DNA of 42,302 bases from positions 1 to 42,302 of the forward strand of contig JAJRQD010000224.1 in NCBI GenBank assembly GCA_024280435.1, in the 5' to 3' direction. Shown here piece by piece: positions 9,083 through 19,141 of the stretch. The position numbers and the translations under genes were made by a program. The DNA comes from an archaeon (GTDB lineage: Archaea; Asgardarchaeota; Heimdallarchaeia; Heimdallarchaeales; Kariarchaeaceae). Each line of letters starts with the position of its first letter. The stretch's first letter is position 1. The notes beneath the pieces are model-generated. The model was not told the DNA's origin. It ran no database searches and saw only the letters and a program-made list of their open reading frames with translations.

Positions 9083-10428
9083 GTGAGTGATAACAAATTG
9101 GATAATATTCTGAGCATTTTCAATAAATATTCAGATAGAATCCAATCTGAAATGCAGGGAATAGGAGAGAAGGAGTATATCTCTGTAAGTTTTACATCTA
9201 AATTACTATTTGAGGATATAATTGCATATATCAATATTTTCCCAAGATTGATAATAGTCAACAATGAATATAAATTGGCATCGTTTGGTAGATTAGTTGA
9301 GCTAAGTTCATCGGGGAAAAATCGATTTGATATGCAGAATATACAGATGAAAGAGATATTCTCTTCATTCAAGTATGCAGGAGATGCATTTTTCATGGGA
9401 GGATATTCTTTCAATGAGGGAATGGATGATATCTGGCAACATTTCTCAGATTCTAAATTTGTTATGGGAAAATACAGATTAAAGAGGAGAATAATATACT
9501 AAGAATAATATTTAATATTCATAAGAATGAGGATCCTGCTGAATTAATTGATTATATCTCGGACCATCTTGACTTTATTACACCCATGAATATTGCTGTT
9601 AATAGTGAATTTATCAATAAATTATCACAGGAAAAATGGATCTACAATATAAATCAATGTCTGAAAGAGATCAGTAATACCGAATTGGAGAAGGTGGTGA
9701 TGGCAAGAGTAATTGAATTGAGGGATAAAAATCTATCACAGTTGAATCTTTCAATTTTCAATTATCTATCTGAACACTATGGAGGTAGTTATATCTATCA
9801 TTTAGAGTTTGAACCGGGAAGTTATTTTGTTGGTGCAACTCCAGAACTGTTGGTATCCTTATCAGATGGTAAAATATGTACATTGGCCCTTGCAGGTAGT
9901 ATAGGTCGTGATGAGGATGTACTCGAAGATAGATCAAATGCCCGTAAATTGCTGTCTGATGTTAAAGAGCTTGAAGAACATAAAATAGTGGTGGATCAGA
10001 TACTTAATCGTATGGAGAAATATTCAGATGATATAAGTGCAGATGAACATCCATCAATTATGAAATTACAGAATATACAGCATCTGAAGACTGATATTTC
10101 TGGTAATCTGAACTCTGAGTACAATATCCATCAAATTATTTCAGAACTGCATCCAACACCTGCTGTTGGTGGAAAACCAAGGAAAAAAGCAATGCAGTTG
10201 ATTAAAGATCTTGAGGTATACCGTGGATGGTATGCATCACCAATTGGATTTGTGGATAAAAATCTAGAGGGTATGTTCTTTGTGGCTCTTAGATCTGCTA
10301 TTGTATCTGAAGATACTATGAGGCTATATGCCGGTGCTGGAATTGTGGCTGCATCAGATCCAGTTAGAGAATGGAATGAGACCTGTATGAAGTTCAAACC
10401 AATAAAGGAGGCAATTAATAATGAATGA
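9083..10428 (+). CDS. menF: isochorismate synthase MenF, split by an apparent -1 frameshift at G GGA AAA (9466-9472)
   Basis: ORFs 9083-9502 and 9586-10428 join in the -1 frame as ...SKFVMGK|IQIKEENNILRIIFNIHKNEDPAELIDYISDHLDFITPMNIAV... The C-terminal half carries the chorismate-binding signatures (LEKVVMAR, GSYFVGATPELLVS, LALAGSIGRD, HPTPAVGGKP, GWYASPIGFVD, AGAGIVAASDPVREWNET). Confidence 0.85.
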
Positions 10429-12091
10429 GAACAGTAAATGGGTAGAGATTATTGTGGATGAGTGTGTCAAGGCAGGTGTGAGATATGCATGTATTGGAGC
10501 AGGATCCAGATCGACACCTCTCACAATTGCTTTTGTTAGAGATAAATCAATAGAGAGTATTTCTTTTGTAGACGAGAGATCAGCAGGTTTTTTTGCAATT
10601 GGATTGGCAATGTATAGTCAATCACCAGTGGTATTGATCTGCACATCTGGTACTGCACTGGCAAATTTCCATCCTGCAGTACTGGAGGCATTCTATGCAG
10701 GTCATCCACTGATTGTGTTAAGTGCAGATAGACCACATGAATTACGTTATTCTGGAGCTAACCAAACCATGGATCAGGTAAAGTTTTTCGGAACTAATAT
10801 TAAATATTCAGAGGATTTTGCCATACCTGATCCTCAACCCCTGCCAAAGTTTATTAGATATCTAAGAACAAATATATCAAAAGCATTGATAAAAGCAAGT
10901 AATAATCCAATTGGACCCATACATCTGAACTTTCCATTCAGAAAACCATTGGTACCCGAAACCGTATCAAGAGTGTATTCAGAGGGTCTATTATCTGATC
11001 TGGAGCGGAATGGTAGAGATAGTTCCTTTCTGAGCACAATCAGTGGTACTAAGCTATTGAATGCAGATCAACTACTAAAATTATCCAAAATATTAACTGA
11101 AAAAGGATTGATAATAATCGGCCCTAATTCTGGAATAAACTATCAGGAAATACTGATAGAATTCTCTGATACATTGAATTATCCAGTATTGGCAGATCCT
11201 GCATCTGGTGTGCGGTATTATAATAGCAATGTCATCAGTACCTATGATACCTTTATGAAAGATGAAATAATAGATGCAGATCTGATTATTCTACTGGGGT
11301 TCCCACCCACATCCACCCGATTATTGAACTATATACAGACACAACGCTGTAATAAAATAATAATTGATGATGGATTGTACAAAGATAGCTCTCTGACCAA
11401 TCATATTCACATAGATGCATCAGTTGAACATACTCTTAGTTCTATGATCAAGCTGATAAAAAGATCTAAGAATGATTTCTGGATTAATCAGTGGAGAGAT
11501 ATAGAATCAAAGACTATCAAAAGAATAAACAGTAAAATAAAGGATAAGTTTTTTGAGGGAACTATCTATCAGAATATAATCAACCGACTTGAAGCTGATG
11601 AATTAGTATTTGTGTCAAATTCTCTTGCCATACGTCATCTTGATCAGTTTGTATATTCCAGTAATATAAAATTACAAATATTCAGTAATCGTGGGCTCAG
11701 TGGAATTGATGGCAATCTATCAAGCGCATTTGGAATTGCCAAGGCATCAGCTAAGAGAATACATGTCCTCATAGGTGATCTGACATTCTATCATGATCTC
11801 ACCGCATTACTAACTACTATGAAAAATGAAATATCATTCAGTATCTATCTGATAAATAATTTTGGAGGAGGTATTTTCCATAGACTACCAATAGCTGAGT
11901 ATAAGGATGTATTCACCGATTATTTTATCACTCCACATTCTATTGAATTTGCCAAAATATCAGAGGCATTTTCTATACCGCATAAAATCATCAAAGATAT
12001 TGATACAATGAATAATACTGAATTCTGCAATGGTATCTATGAGTTTATTATAGATGCAGAAAAATCAAACTCTTTGATCAAAGAAATATAA
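10421..12091 (+). CDS. menD: 2-succinyl-5-enolpyruvyl-6-hydroxy-3-cyclohexene-1-carboxylate synthase MenD
   Basis: 556-aa ThDP enzyme: GAGSRSTPLTIA, DERSAGFFAIGLA, CTSGTALANFHPAVLEA, LSADRPHELRYSGANQTMDQ, NRGLSGIDGNLSSAFG; overlaps menF by 8 nt. Confidence 0.93.
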   Translation: MNENSKWVEIIVDECVKAGVRYACIGAGSRSTPLTIAFVRDKSIESISFVDERSAGFFAIGLAMYSQSPVVLICTSGTALANFHPAVLEAFYAGHPLIVLSADRPHELRYSGANQTMDQVKFFGTNIKYSEDFAIPDPQPLPKFIRYLRTNISKALIKASNNPIGPIHLNFPFRKPLVPETVSRVYSEGLLSDLERNGRDSSFLSTISGTKLLNADQLLKLSKILTEKGLIIIGPNSGINYQEILIEFSDTLNYPVLADPASGVRYYNSNVISTYDTFMKDEIIDADLIILLGFPPTSTRLLNYIQTQRCNKIIIDDGLYKDSSLTNHIHIDASVEHTLSSMIKLIKRSKNDFWINQWRDIESKTIKRINSKIKDKFFEGTIYQNIINRLEADELVFVSNSLAIRHLDQFVYSSNIKLQIFSNRGLSGIDGNLSSAFGIAKASAKRIHVLIGDLTFYHDLTALLTTMKNEISFSIYLINNFGGGIFHRLPIAEYKDVFTDYFITPHSIEFAKISEAFSIPHKIIKDIDTMNNTEFCNGIYEFIIDAEKSNSLIKEI

Positions 12092-12157
12092 TGCTAAATA
12101 CACCAAGATTTAATTGATAAAAAGTGCAATACATCAAGATCTAACACTTTAATTTAT

Positions 12158-12193
12158 CCACGATAAGTTCCTTAACCACGATAAGTTCCTTAA
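12158..12193. repeat. perfect 18-bp tandem duplication (CCACGATAAGTTCCTTAA x2)
   Basis: Two consecutive identical copies at 12158-12175 and 12176-12193. Confidence 0.95.
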
Positions 12194-12243
12194 GATAGAA
12201 ATACAATATAAATTTATACAATGAAATAAAACTGAGTAATGGA

Positions 12244-12713
12244 ATGGAAATATCAGAATTAATCAACTCTGATCAATTATCTTTTTTAATGTATTTGGAG
12301 TATATCAATTAGGTGTATATAAAATCGGAGCAATAGGAAGTATTCTAGGTGGCTTGATGACCATGGGAAGTTTATTCCTCGGCATTTGGGTAACGTTTGT
12401 ATTCACAAACAACGCCCTTGGATTGATTTGGTTCACAATATTTGCAATCTTAGGTGGATTGGCAATTGGATCATTAAATGGTAGAAAAGCAAAATCACAG
12501 GCAAAGTACAAGAATGAGTATACGGCATATGGAGCAATGTTTTTTGCGGCAATAATTTTTCTGGGTGTATATTACAGGTTCTTTGCATTTGCTAAGATAG
12601 AGGAAAAAGTAATAGGTTTGGATGCTGCCAGTGTTATCTATGTGGCAGTTGGTGGTGCATTGATGGGTCTGTTTGGCATTGGCTTGACAGTTGCCAATTC
12701 TCTTGCAGAATAA
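12244..12713 (+). CDS. small multi-TM membrane protein; reading frame restored by -1 shift at T TTT TTA (12282-12288)
   Basis: ATG 12244 gives MEISELINSDQLSF then, in the -1 frame, NVFGVYQLGVYKIGAIGSILGGLMTMGSLFLGIWV..., continuous with ORF 12354-12713. Confidence 0.6.
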
Positions 12714-12732
12714 TAAATTGCAGAATAATAAA
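12703..12732. repeat. 15-bp tandem duplication spanning the stop codon (TTGCAGAATAATAAA x2)
   Basis: Copies at 12703-12717 and 12718-12732; the TAA stop at 12711-12713 lies in the first copy. Confidence 0.9.
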
Positions 12733-12805
12733 GTAAAAAAATAAATATCATTCAAATTAAAAAAGCGTAAGGAAAGAAATATTTAATATAATTCACACTT
12801 CATTA

Positions 12806-14089
12806 TTGATTATGTTAGATCCAAAATTGATCCGTGAGAATCCGGAGATGATAAAAGATAATTTCAGAAGAAGGAAAGATCCGAAGCTAATTGAGATGGT
12901 TGATGAATTCATAGAGGTTGATAAAATCTGGAGAGCTGTTGATAAGGAGGTTAACAATCTAAGAAAGAATAGAAATACATTTGCCAAGAAAATAGGTAAG
13001 GCAAAGGGTGCTGATAAGAAGAAGCTCATTGATGAGATGCAGGGGATGAAGAGGGAGTTGGAGGAGAAAGAGATAAAATACAACGATGTAGCTGATAAAA
13101 GGCAGTATTTACTTGATAGAATGCCAAATCTACTTGATGATACAGTACCCTATGGGAAGGATGATGAGGATAATGTGATGATAAAAGAGGATGGAATGCT
13201 TCCTGAATTTGATTTTGATATTAAAGATCATCATCAGATAATTACTGATCTCAATCTTGCGGAGTTGGAGAGGGCAAGAAAAGTATCTGGTAGCAGATTC
13301 TATTATCTGAAAAATGAGGCAGTTATTCTTGAGATGGCTTTGATGAGGTATGCAATTGATATTTTAACCGAGAATGGAGCTGAGGTGATGTCTACTCCAA
13401 ATATGGTGAGAAAGGAGATACTGTATGGTTCAGGTTTCTTACCTCTTGGTGAGGAGGATATATACAAGATAGAAGGTGAGGATCTTGCATTGATAGGTAC
13501 TTCAGAAGTGACTCTGGCAGGATATCATATGGATGAGGTATTGTTGAAGGATGAGTTACCAATCCGATATGCAGGAATATCATCATGTTACAGAACTGAG
13601 GCCTCTGCAAGTACTAAGGATGATAAGGGTATATTCAGAGTACATGAATTCAAGAAAATAGAGATGTTCACCTATTCAGATCCAGAAAAATCAGCTGAGG
13701 AACAGCAGAGAATGATAGGTATTGCAGAGAAAATTTTCAAAGGATTGGATTTACCTTACAGGGTGGTGAATATCTGTACCGGTGATCTTGGTGGAGTGGC
13801 TTCAAAGAAACTTGATATAGAGGTATGGATGCCTGGTCAGAACAGATACAGAGAGGTTGTATCATGTTCTAACTGTACTGATTATCAATCACGTAGATTG
13901 AGAATTAAATACAGAGAACAGGAAGGAAAACCACCAATTGGGTTCGTACACACACTGAATTCAACTGCAATCACAACTACCCGGCCAATAATAGCGATAC
14001 TTGAGAATTTCCAACAGAAAGATGGATCAATTAAAATTCCAAAAGCACTTGTGAAGTACACCGGATTTGATACTATCAAAGCAAAATAG
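12806..14089 (+). CDS. serS: seryl-tRNA synthetase
   Basis: 427-aa class II aaRS: MLDPKLIRENPEMIKDNFRRR start, coiled-coil arm, GTSEVTLAGYHMDEVL, YRTEASASTKDDKGIFRVHEFKKIEMF, VVSCSNCTDYQSRRLRIKYR, HTLNSTAITTTRPIIAILENFQ. Confidence 0.96.
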   Translation: MIMLDPKLIRENPEMIKDNFRRRKDPKLIEMVDEFIEVDKIWRAVDKEVNNLRKNRNTFAKKIGKAKGADKKKLIDEMQGMKRELEEKEIKYNDVADKRQYLLDRMPNLLDDTVPYGKDDEDNVMIKEDGMLPEFDFDIKDHHQIITDLNLAELERARKVSGSRFYYLKNEAVILEMALMRYAIDILTENGAEVMSTPNMVRKEILYGSGFLPLGEEDIYKIEGEDLALIGTSEVTLAGYHMDEVLLKDELPIRYAGISSCYRTEASASTKDDKGIFRVHEFKKIEMFTYSDPEKSAEEQQRMIGIAEKIFKGLDLPYRVVNICTGDLGGVASKKLDIEVWMPGQNRYREVVSCSNCTDYQSRRLRIKYREQEGKPPIGFVHTLNSTAITTTRPIIAILENFQQKDGSIKIPKALVKYTGFDTIKAK

Positions 14090-14159
14090 ACTTATAGCTA
14101 TTTTATCTCCTATTAGTTTATTAAATATTAAATAATAATTCAAGTAAAGTGACTTTATC

Positions 14160-15287
14160 ATGACAAACCAAGTAAAATTGAAAAACTTTTCCGACTTCGA
14201 TAGGATGTTACAGTCAAAAAATCTGGTTGTTACACTTCTTGGTGCAATACTTGGATTTGCACTGTCTTATTTCACAATCACAATCTTAGCTGTTCCATAT
14301 ACACCTTTTGGACTATCATTATCTATTGGTGTAGTACTTGCAACAGCTGTATACACAAGAAATATTGGCTCTACTTTATTTGTAGGTTTGATCACAGGGA
14401 TTGCTCTCGTATCACCTTTTGGAGGTAGAGTTGATTTTATAGAGGGCTATATTCTATTGATTGTGGCGATCAGTGTATATATAGGTTATAATGCGGATAA
14501 ATTGAAATTAATACTTGATTGGAACAGAAGATATATGCAATGGGCAGTGTTATTTGCCTTCTATATCATTGGTATGGGATTTTTATCATCTGGATATGAG
14601 GACCGTTATTACAAATTCAAGATACCACTTGGAATCGGTGGGGATATGTTCTATGACACAGGATTGCCATTGTTGGAGATTGTTGCATTACTAGGTATAC
14701 TACTGATGTGGTTGGTATTCAACCAGTTATTAAAAGGTACATTATCTCTGAGTGATAGCTCTGCAAAGAAATACAGAATATTTGGATTATTGATGATACT
14801 CGTTGGATTTGTCATCTCTGCACTGAGTTTGATACTATTCTCCAGAACTATCTCACAATCACAGATGCTTGGTATTGTGAAGAATAGAGATCATCTTGCC
14901 ACTATTAATCAGTTCTTCTCACATCAAGCCACAGCACAGCAGTACAGTGTTATTGTGGAACCATTCAATGGATATGTGGCAATTGCCTATTCAATTATGT
15001 TCTATGCCATTGGACTATCATATTACAGTATTGGAAAATACAGAGGAAATATAGATGGTATCAGGGGGGGTGCATCAATTATATTCTTCTCAATTCCATT
15101 ATCTTTAGTGATATTCTTTTCCATCGGTTCATATTATATTCAGCCATTAATCAATCCGATTGGATTTTACGTGAGTTTTGAGATACTTCCTGTATTTTTA
15201 TCGATGTTATGGGCAGTGATGTTCTATAATGTTATATTTGCACTGATATACTACAAAATATTAATATCAATATTCAAAATGGAATAG
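14160..15287 (+). CDS. polytopic membrane protein of unknown function
   Basis: 375-aa ORF with many hydrophobic helices; no family recognised. Confidence 0.75.
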   Translation: MTNQVKLKNFSDFDRMLQSKNLVVTLLGAILGFALSYFTITILAVPYTPFGLSLSIGVVLATAVYTRNIGSTLFVGLITGIALVSPFGGRVDFIEGYILLIVAISVYIGYNADKLKLILDWNRRYMQWAVLFAFYIIGMGFLSSGYEDRYYKFKIPLGIGGDMFYDTGLPLLEIVALLGILLMWLVFNQLLKGTLSLSDSSAKKYRIFGLLMILVGFVISALSLILFSRTISQSQMLGIVKNRDHLATINQFFSHQATAQQYSVIVEPFNGYVAIAYSIMFYAIGLSYYSIGKYRGNIDGIRGGASIIFFSIPLSLVIFFSIGSYYIQPLINPIGFYVSFEILPVFLSMLWAVMFYNVIFALIYYKILISIFKME

Positions 15288-15291
15288 TTTA

Positions 15292-15765
15292 GTGTACACA
15301 AGATTCAGCAAAAATATAGAGGATAAAAACTGGGATCATTTGAAATATCTACAGAGATTGACTATGGCTCTGGTATTGATAATTATGCTGGTGTATGTGT
15401 GGATACTGATCACATCTTTCAATGGTATATTTGAGATTGAGATCGCACAACAGACACTAAGAACTCTCACACTATCTCTGATAATTGGAATAATCACCGG
15501 TCTGCTAATTGCATTTTTAGAGCTGGCAAAATACTATTTCAACAAGGAATGGGACTTGCATGTGGTGTTACCCAATTTTCTGTTCTTTCATCTTCTCCTG
15601 ACTTTCATCGTTATGGTGACCTCATATTTTGTAAATGAGGATACTACCTGGAATGCAGGTCTGGTCTATGGATTTGTACTTGGTGGATTGATTGCAATGG
15701 TGGCATATGCAGGGGAGATAAAGATTGAGCACTCAGAAGATGAATCCAAAGGATTAGCTGAGTGA
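15292..15765 (+). CDS. membrane protein of unknown function (GTG start), probably co-transcribed with 14160-15287
   Basis: 157-aa ORF with four hydrophobic segments, 4 nt after the preceding stop codon. Confidence 0.65.
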   Translation: MYTRFSKNIEDKNWDHLKYLQRLTMALVLIIMLVYVWILITSFNGIFEIEIAQQTLRTLTLSLIIGIITGLLIAFLELAKYYFNKEWDLHVVLPNFLFFHLLLTFIVMVTSYFVNEDTTWNAGLVYGFVLGGLIAMVAYAGEIKIEHSEDESKGLAE

Positions 15766-15817
15766 TATATTGGTACCTATAAATACTAAAATTCCTATAT
15801 ACTGCAATAATGAGATA

Positions 15818-17242
15818 CTACAATCTATACATATTCTTGTAATTTGATTTTATCTCTGCTCTGATTATCTTACCAGATGCAGTCTGTGGAAATTCATCAA
15901 AGATATAGTAGTCTTTTGGTATTTTATAACTTGCTAGATTATCTCTACAATACTGAATTATATGTTGCCTGTCAATATCTGTTGATAATATTAGTGCTGC
16001 TGTTAACCTCTCTCCCCAATCCTCATCCTGCACACCGAATACCACTGCATTCTCAATTCCATTGATCCTCAATAATATATCTTCTACCTCCTGTGGAATG
16101 ATATTCTCCCCACCCGAAATAATCAGATCGATTCTTCTCTGTAGTACATACAATCTACCATCTTTGATGTAGCCAAGATCTCCCGTTCTGAAAAATCCAT
16201 CATCATATTTTTCTGGTAAATCCAATCTGTAGTACCCATTACTGATATTCGGTCCACGTACCTCAATCTCCCCATAATTCTCATCTTTATACTGCTTTAT
16301 CCTTATCTCAACACCTGGTAATGGAGGTCCAACAGTATGATAGTCATCTCTCACAATTTCTGTAGTTGCCGTTGCCACCTGAGAGCAGCTCTCTGTCATT
16401 CCATAGGTCAATGCAATTGGTAATTTGTGAGCCATACATATTTTCACCAGTTTCTCATCTGTTCTCGCACCACCTAACAGTATCACGCGTAATGAATTAT
16501 CTCTCATATCATATTTTTTCAGAATACGGGATAACATCGTTGGTACCAGTGATATCATTGTTACCCTTTTGTTCTTTATACTATCAATAATACTATCGAT
16601 ATTGAATGAGTTATGAAGTAACATTGCAGTATTGTAGATGCATGATCTGAATATAATCTCCATACCACCCACATGATAGAATGGAATGCAATTCAACCAG
16701 ATATCATCTTTCTCAACCCCAAGCACTTTGGCAGAACTGATTGCACTTGAGTAGTGATTATCATAATTTAGTAGCACTCCTTTTGGATTTCCAGTGGTAC
16801 CCGATGTGAATATTATACAATGTGTATCCGTTTCTTTTATTATCCTCTTAACTTTTGTATCAATTCCATCCATTGAGATAATTGTATCCAATGAAATTAT
16901 ATTATCAAAATTAATCTCTCTATCAGTCACTAGTAGAGTTATATCTGAATGCACTATCTGTTCTTGTAGTAGTGAATTATTCAATCTGTAATTCAAGGGT
17001 ATTGTGATCGCACCCAATTCAATCAGTGCGTATATCAGATATACATATTCAATTGAGGTGGATAGTAGAATACCAACATGTGTATTATTCTCCACACCAA
17101 TCTCACTCAATTTGCATGCAAATTCAATTGATCTTCTATACAATTGAGAATAAGTGATGTATTGATTATTGTTTATAATTGCTACCTTATCTGGAGCCTG
17201 TTCATATGCATTTAATAACCAATTTATCAATTTACACCACAA
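15818..17242 (-). CDS. menE: o-succinylbenzoate-CoA ligase MenE (AMP-forming)
   Basis: ANL-superfamily motifs IIFTSGTTGNPKGVLL, YGMTESCSQVAT, GEIEVRGPNISNGYY, FRTGDLGYI, ISGGENIIPQEVE, PQTASGKIIR; 11-nt overlap with menA. Confidence 0.88.
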   Translation of the reverse strand: MWCKLINWLLNAYEQAPDKVAIINNNQYITYSQLYRRSIEFACKLSEIGVENNTHVGILLSTSIEYVYLIYALIELGAITIPLNYRLNNSLLQEQIVHSDITLLVTDREINFDNIISLDTIISMDGIDTKVKRIIKETDTHCIIFTSGTTGNPKGVLLNYDNHYSSAISSAKVLGVEKDDIWLNCIPFYHVGGMEIIFRSCIYNTAMLLHNSFNIDSIIDSIKNKRVTMISLVPTMLSRILKKYDMRDNSLRVILLGGARTDEKLVKICMAHKLPIALTYGMTESCSQVATATTEIVRDDYHTVGPPLPGVEIRIKQYKDENYGEIEVRGPNISNGYYRLDLPEKYDDGFFRTGDLGYIKDGRLYVLQRRIDLIISGGENIIPQEVEDILLRINGIENAVVFGVQDEDWGERLTAALILSTDIDRQHIIQYCRDNLASYKIPKDYYIFDEFPQTASGKIIRAEIKSNYKNMYRL

Positions 17243-18143
17243 TACCTATTGCATAGAGTATACTATAAATTAAACCTAGTTGTGCAGTCTTACCAAGTGT
17301 TTTATTCATAAGAACACCTTCATTGCCGCTCAATACATTCCTGATCAGTTTCCCGGCTTTACCCAGTGATAATAGTGGAAGCAGAATAAAGACAGAGTAA
17401 TTCATGAACAGTAGATAGAATGGTATTGCATAGGATATAATCAGTAATGTGATGAAATATATCTGAGATAGTTTTTTTCCCATGAAAACTGCAAGAGTGA
17501 ATTTACCCACCTGTTTATCCGCCTCTATATCTCTGTAATTATTGATAACAAGTATTGCCGTGATCAATAATCCGGTCGGTACTGAAATTATCATCACATG
17601 ATTTAATGATATAAAGGTAATTTGTGATATATGGCTTATTGCCTGTACATAGTAAGAACCTGTCACTGCCACCAATCCAAAGAATATGAATACAAATATA
17701 TCTCCAAGACCAATGGTACTTAGGGGGTATGGCCCACCAGAGTATAGTAATGCAAATATTATTGATAATATACCAATGATTAGAATTACAATCCCACCGA
17801 CATATATCAGATATAAACCAATGATTATCGCAGATACTATATTGATCACTATACCTATTTTCAATTCTTCAAGGCTGAGTAATCCAGATGCTGCTACTCT
17901 TGTTGGTCCTGTACGTTTATCACTCTCATTACCCTTAACAAAATCATAGTAATCATTGGCAAGGTTAGATAATATCTGTAATAGCAGAGAACCGATCATT
18001 GCAGCAAAAGCTGGCCAGAATGTAAAAAGGTCATCATGTATTGCAGTTGCAGTTCCTACCAGTACTGGAGAGATTGCAGCGGGCAAAGTCTTTGGTCTAA
18101 TTGCCATAATCCATACACGATATTTGGAAATACTCACAAACAA
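17232..18143 (-). CDS. menA: 1,4-dihydroxy-2-naphthoate polyprenyltransferase MenA
   Basis: 303-aa UbiA family: WIMAIRPKTLPAAISPVLVGTA, NLANDYYDFVKGNESDKRTGPTRVAASGLLS, NNYRDIEADKQVGKFTLAV; adjacent to menE. Confidence 0.9.
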   Translation of the reverse strand: MFVSISKYRVWIMAIRPKTLPAAISPVLVGTATAIHDDLFTFWPAFAAMIGSLLLQILSNLANDYYDFVKGNESDKRTGPTRVAASGLLSLEELKIGIVINIVSAIIIGLYLIYVGGIVILIIGILSIIFALLYSGGPYPLSTIGLGDIFVFIFFGLVAVTGSYYVQAISHISQITFISLNHVMIISVPTGLLITAILVINNYRDIEADKQVGKFTLAVFMGKKLSQIYFITLLIISYAIPFYLLFMNYSVFILLPLLSLGKAGKLIRNVLSGNEGVLMNKTLGKTAQLGLIYSILYAIGIVV

Positions 18144-18262
18144 ATATCAACTAGTGTATTAATATATTCTATGATTGATTGACAATAACTTTGGGTATTC
18201 TTCCAATTTCAAGTAAATCAGAAATAATTATTTATTAGTAATGGATATATCTTTCGAATAGC

Positions 18263-19060
18263 ATGTTTCTCAGACGTAATAAGAAAAAAATTGAGGCACT
18301 TGAAGTGGCTGATGATATTGCAGTATCTATAAAGGATGTGAATAAATTTTATCAGCAGAATACAAGAGAGATACATGCATTGAAAGATATCAATCTTGAT
18401 ATAAAGAAAGGTGAATTTTTTGCAATTATCGGAAGGTCTGGAAGTGGGAAAACCACCTTACTGTCACTTCTGGGTGCGATGGAGAGACCTACAAGTGGTA
18501 GAATCGCATTGAATGGACAGACCCTTGATTGTCTAAGTGATAAAGAATTGACACAGATCAGAAGAAACGATGTGGCAACAATTTATCAGTCTTATAATCT
18601 GATACCCGTGCTCACTGCACTTCAGAATGTAGAACTACCTATGTTACTGAAGGGAATGGATAAGGAGGATAGATTGAGAAGAGCTGAGAAATTACTTGTC
18701 AATGTTGGTCTCGAAGATAGAATTCATCACAAACCAGATGAGTTATCTGGAGGTGAGCAACAAAGAGTTGCAATTGCACGTGCACTATCAAATCGTCCCA
18801 GAATAATTCTTGCAGATGAGCCCACGGGCAATCTTGATGTAGAGATCACAGATGATATTCTTAAATTACTTGTGGGAGTAAATCGCGATCTTGGTACCAC
18901 ACTGATAATAATCACTCATAATATGGAAATTGCCAATATGGCAGATAGGATGGCATTAATGAAGAATGGTGTGATAGAGGAGGTCAGAAAAGGTCAAGGC
19001 GATGAGAATAGAAAAGAAGAGGATGGTATCAGAGAGAAACTGCCAATTGATTATTACTGA
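18263..19060 (+). CDS. ABC transporter ATP-binding protein, LolD/MacB-type, with no adjacent permease
   Basis: GRSGSGKTTLL (Walker A), LSGGEQQRVAIARAL (signature), IILADEPTGNLD (Walker B), ITHNMEIA (H-loop). Confidence 0.93.
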   Translation: MFLRRNKKKIEALEVADDIAVSIKDVNKFYQQNTREIHALKDINLDIKKGEFFAIIGRSGSGKTTLLSLLGAMERPTSGRIALNGQTLDCLSDKELTQIRRNDVATIYQSYNLIPVLTALQNVELPMLLKGMDKEDRLRRAEKLLVNVGLEDRIHHKPDELSGGEQQRVAIARALSNRPRIILADEPTGNLDVEITDDILKLLVGVNRDLGTTLIIITHNMEIANMADRMALMKNGVIEEVRKGQGDENRKEEDGIREKLPIDYY

Positions 19061-19141
19061 TAAAATATTTGAATAACTTATTTTCGATTTACAAGACTGA
19101 ATAACAGCAAAGATAATAAATGAGATAATCAATCAGTAATC

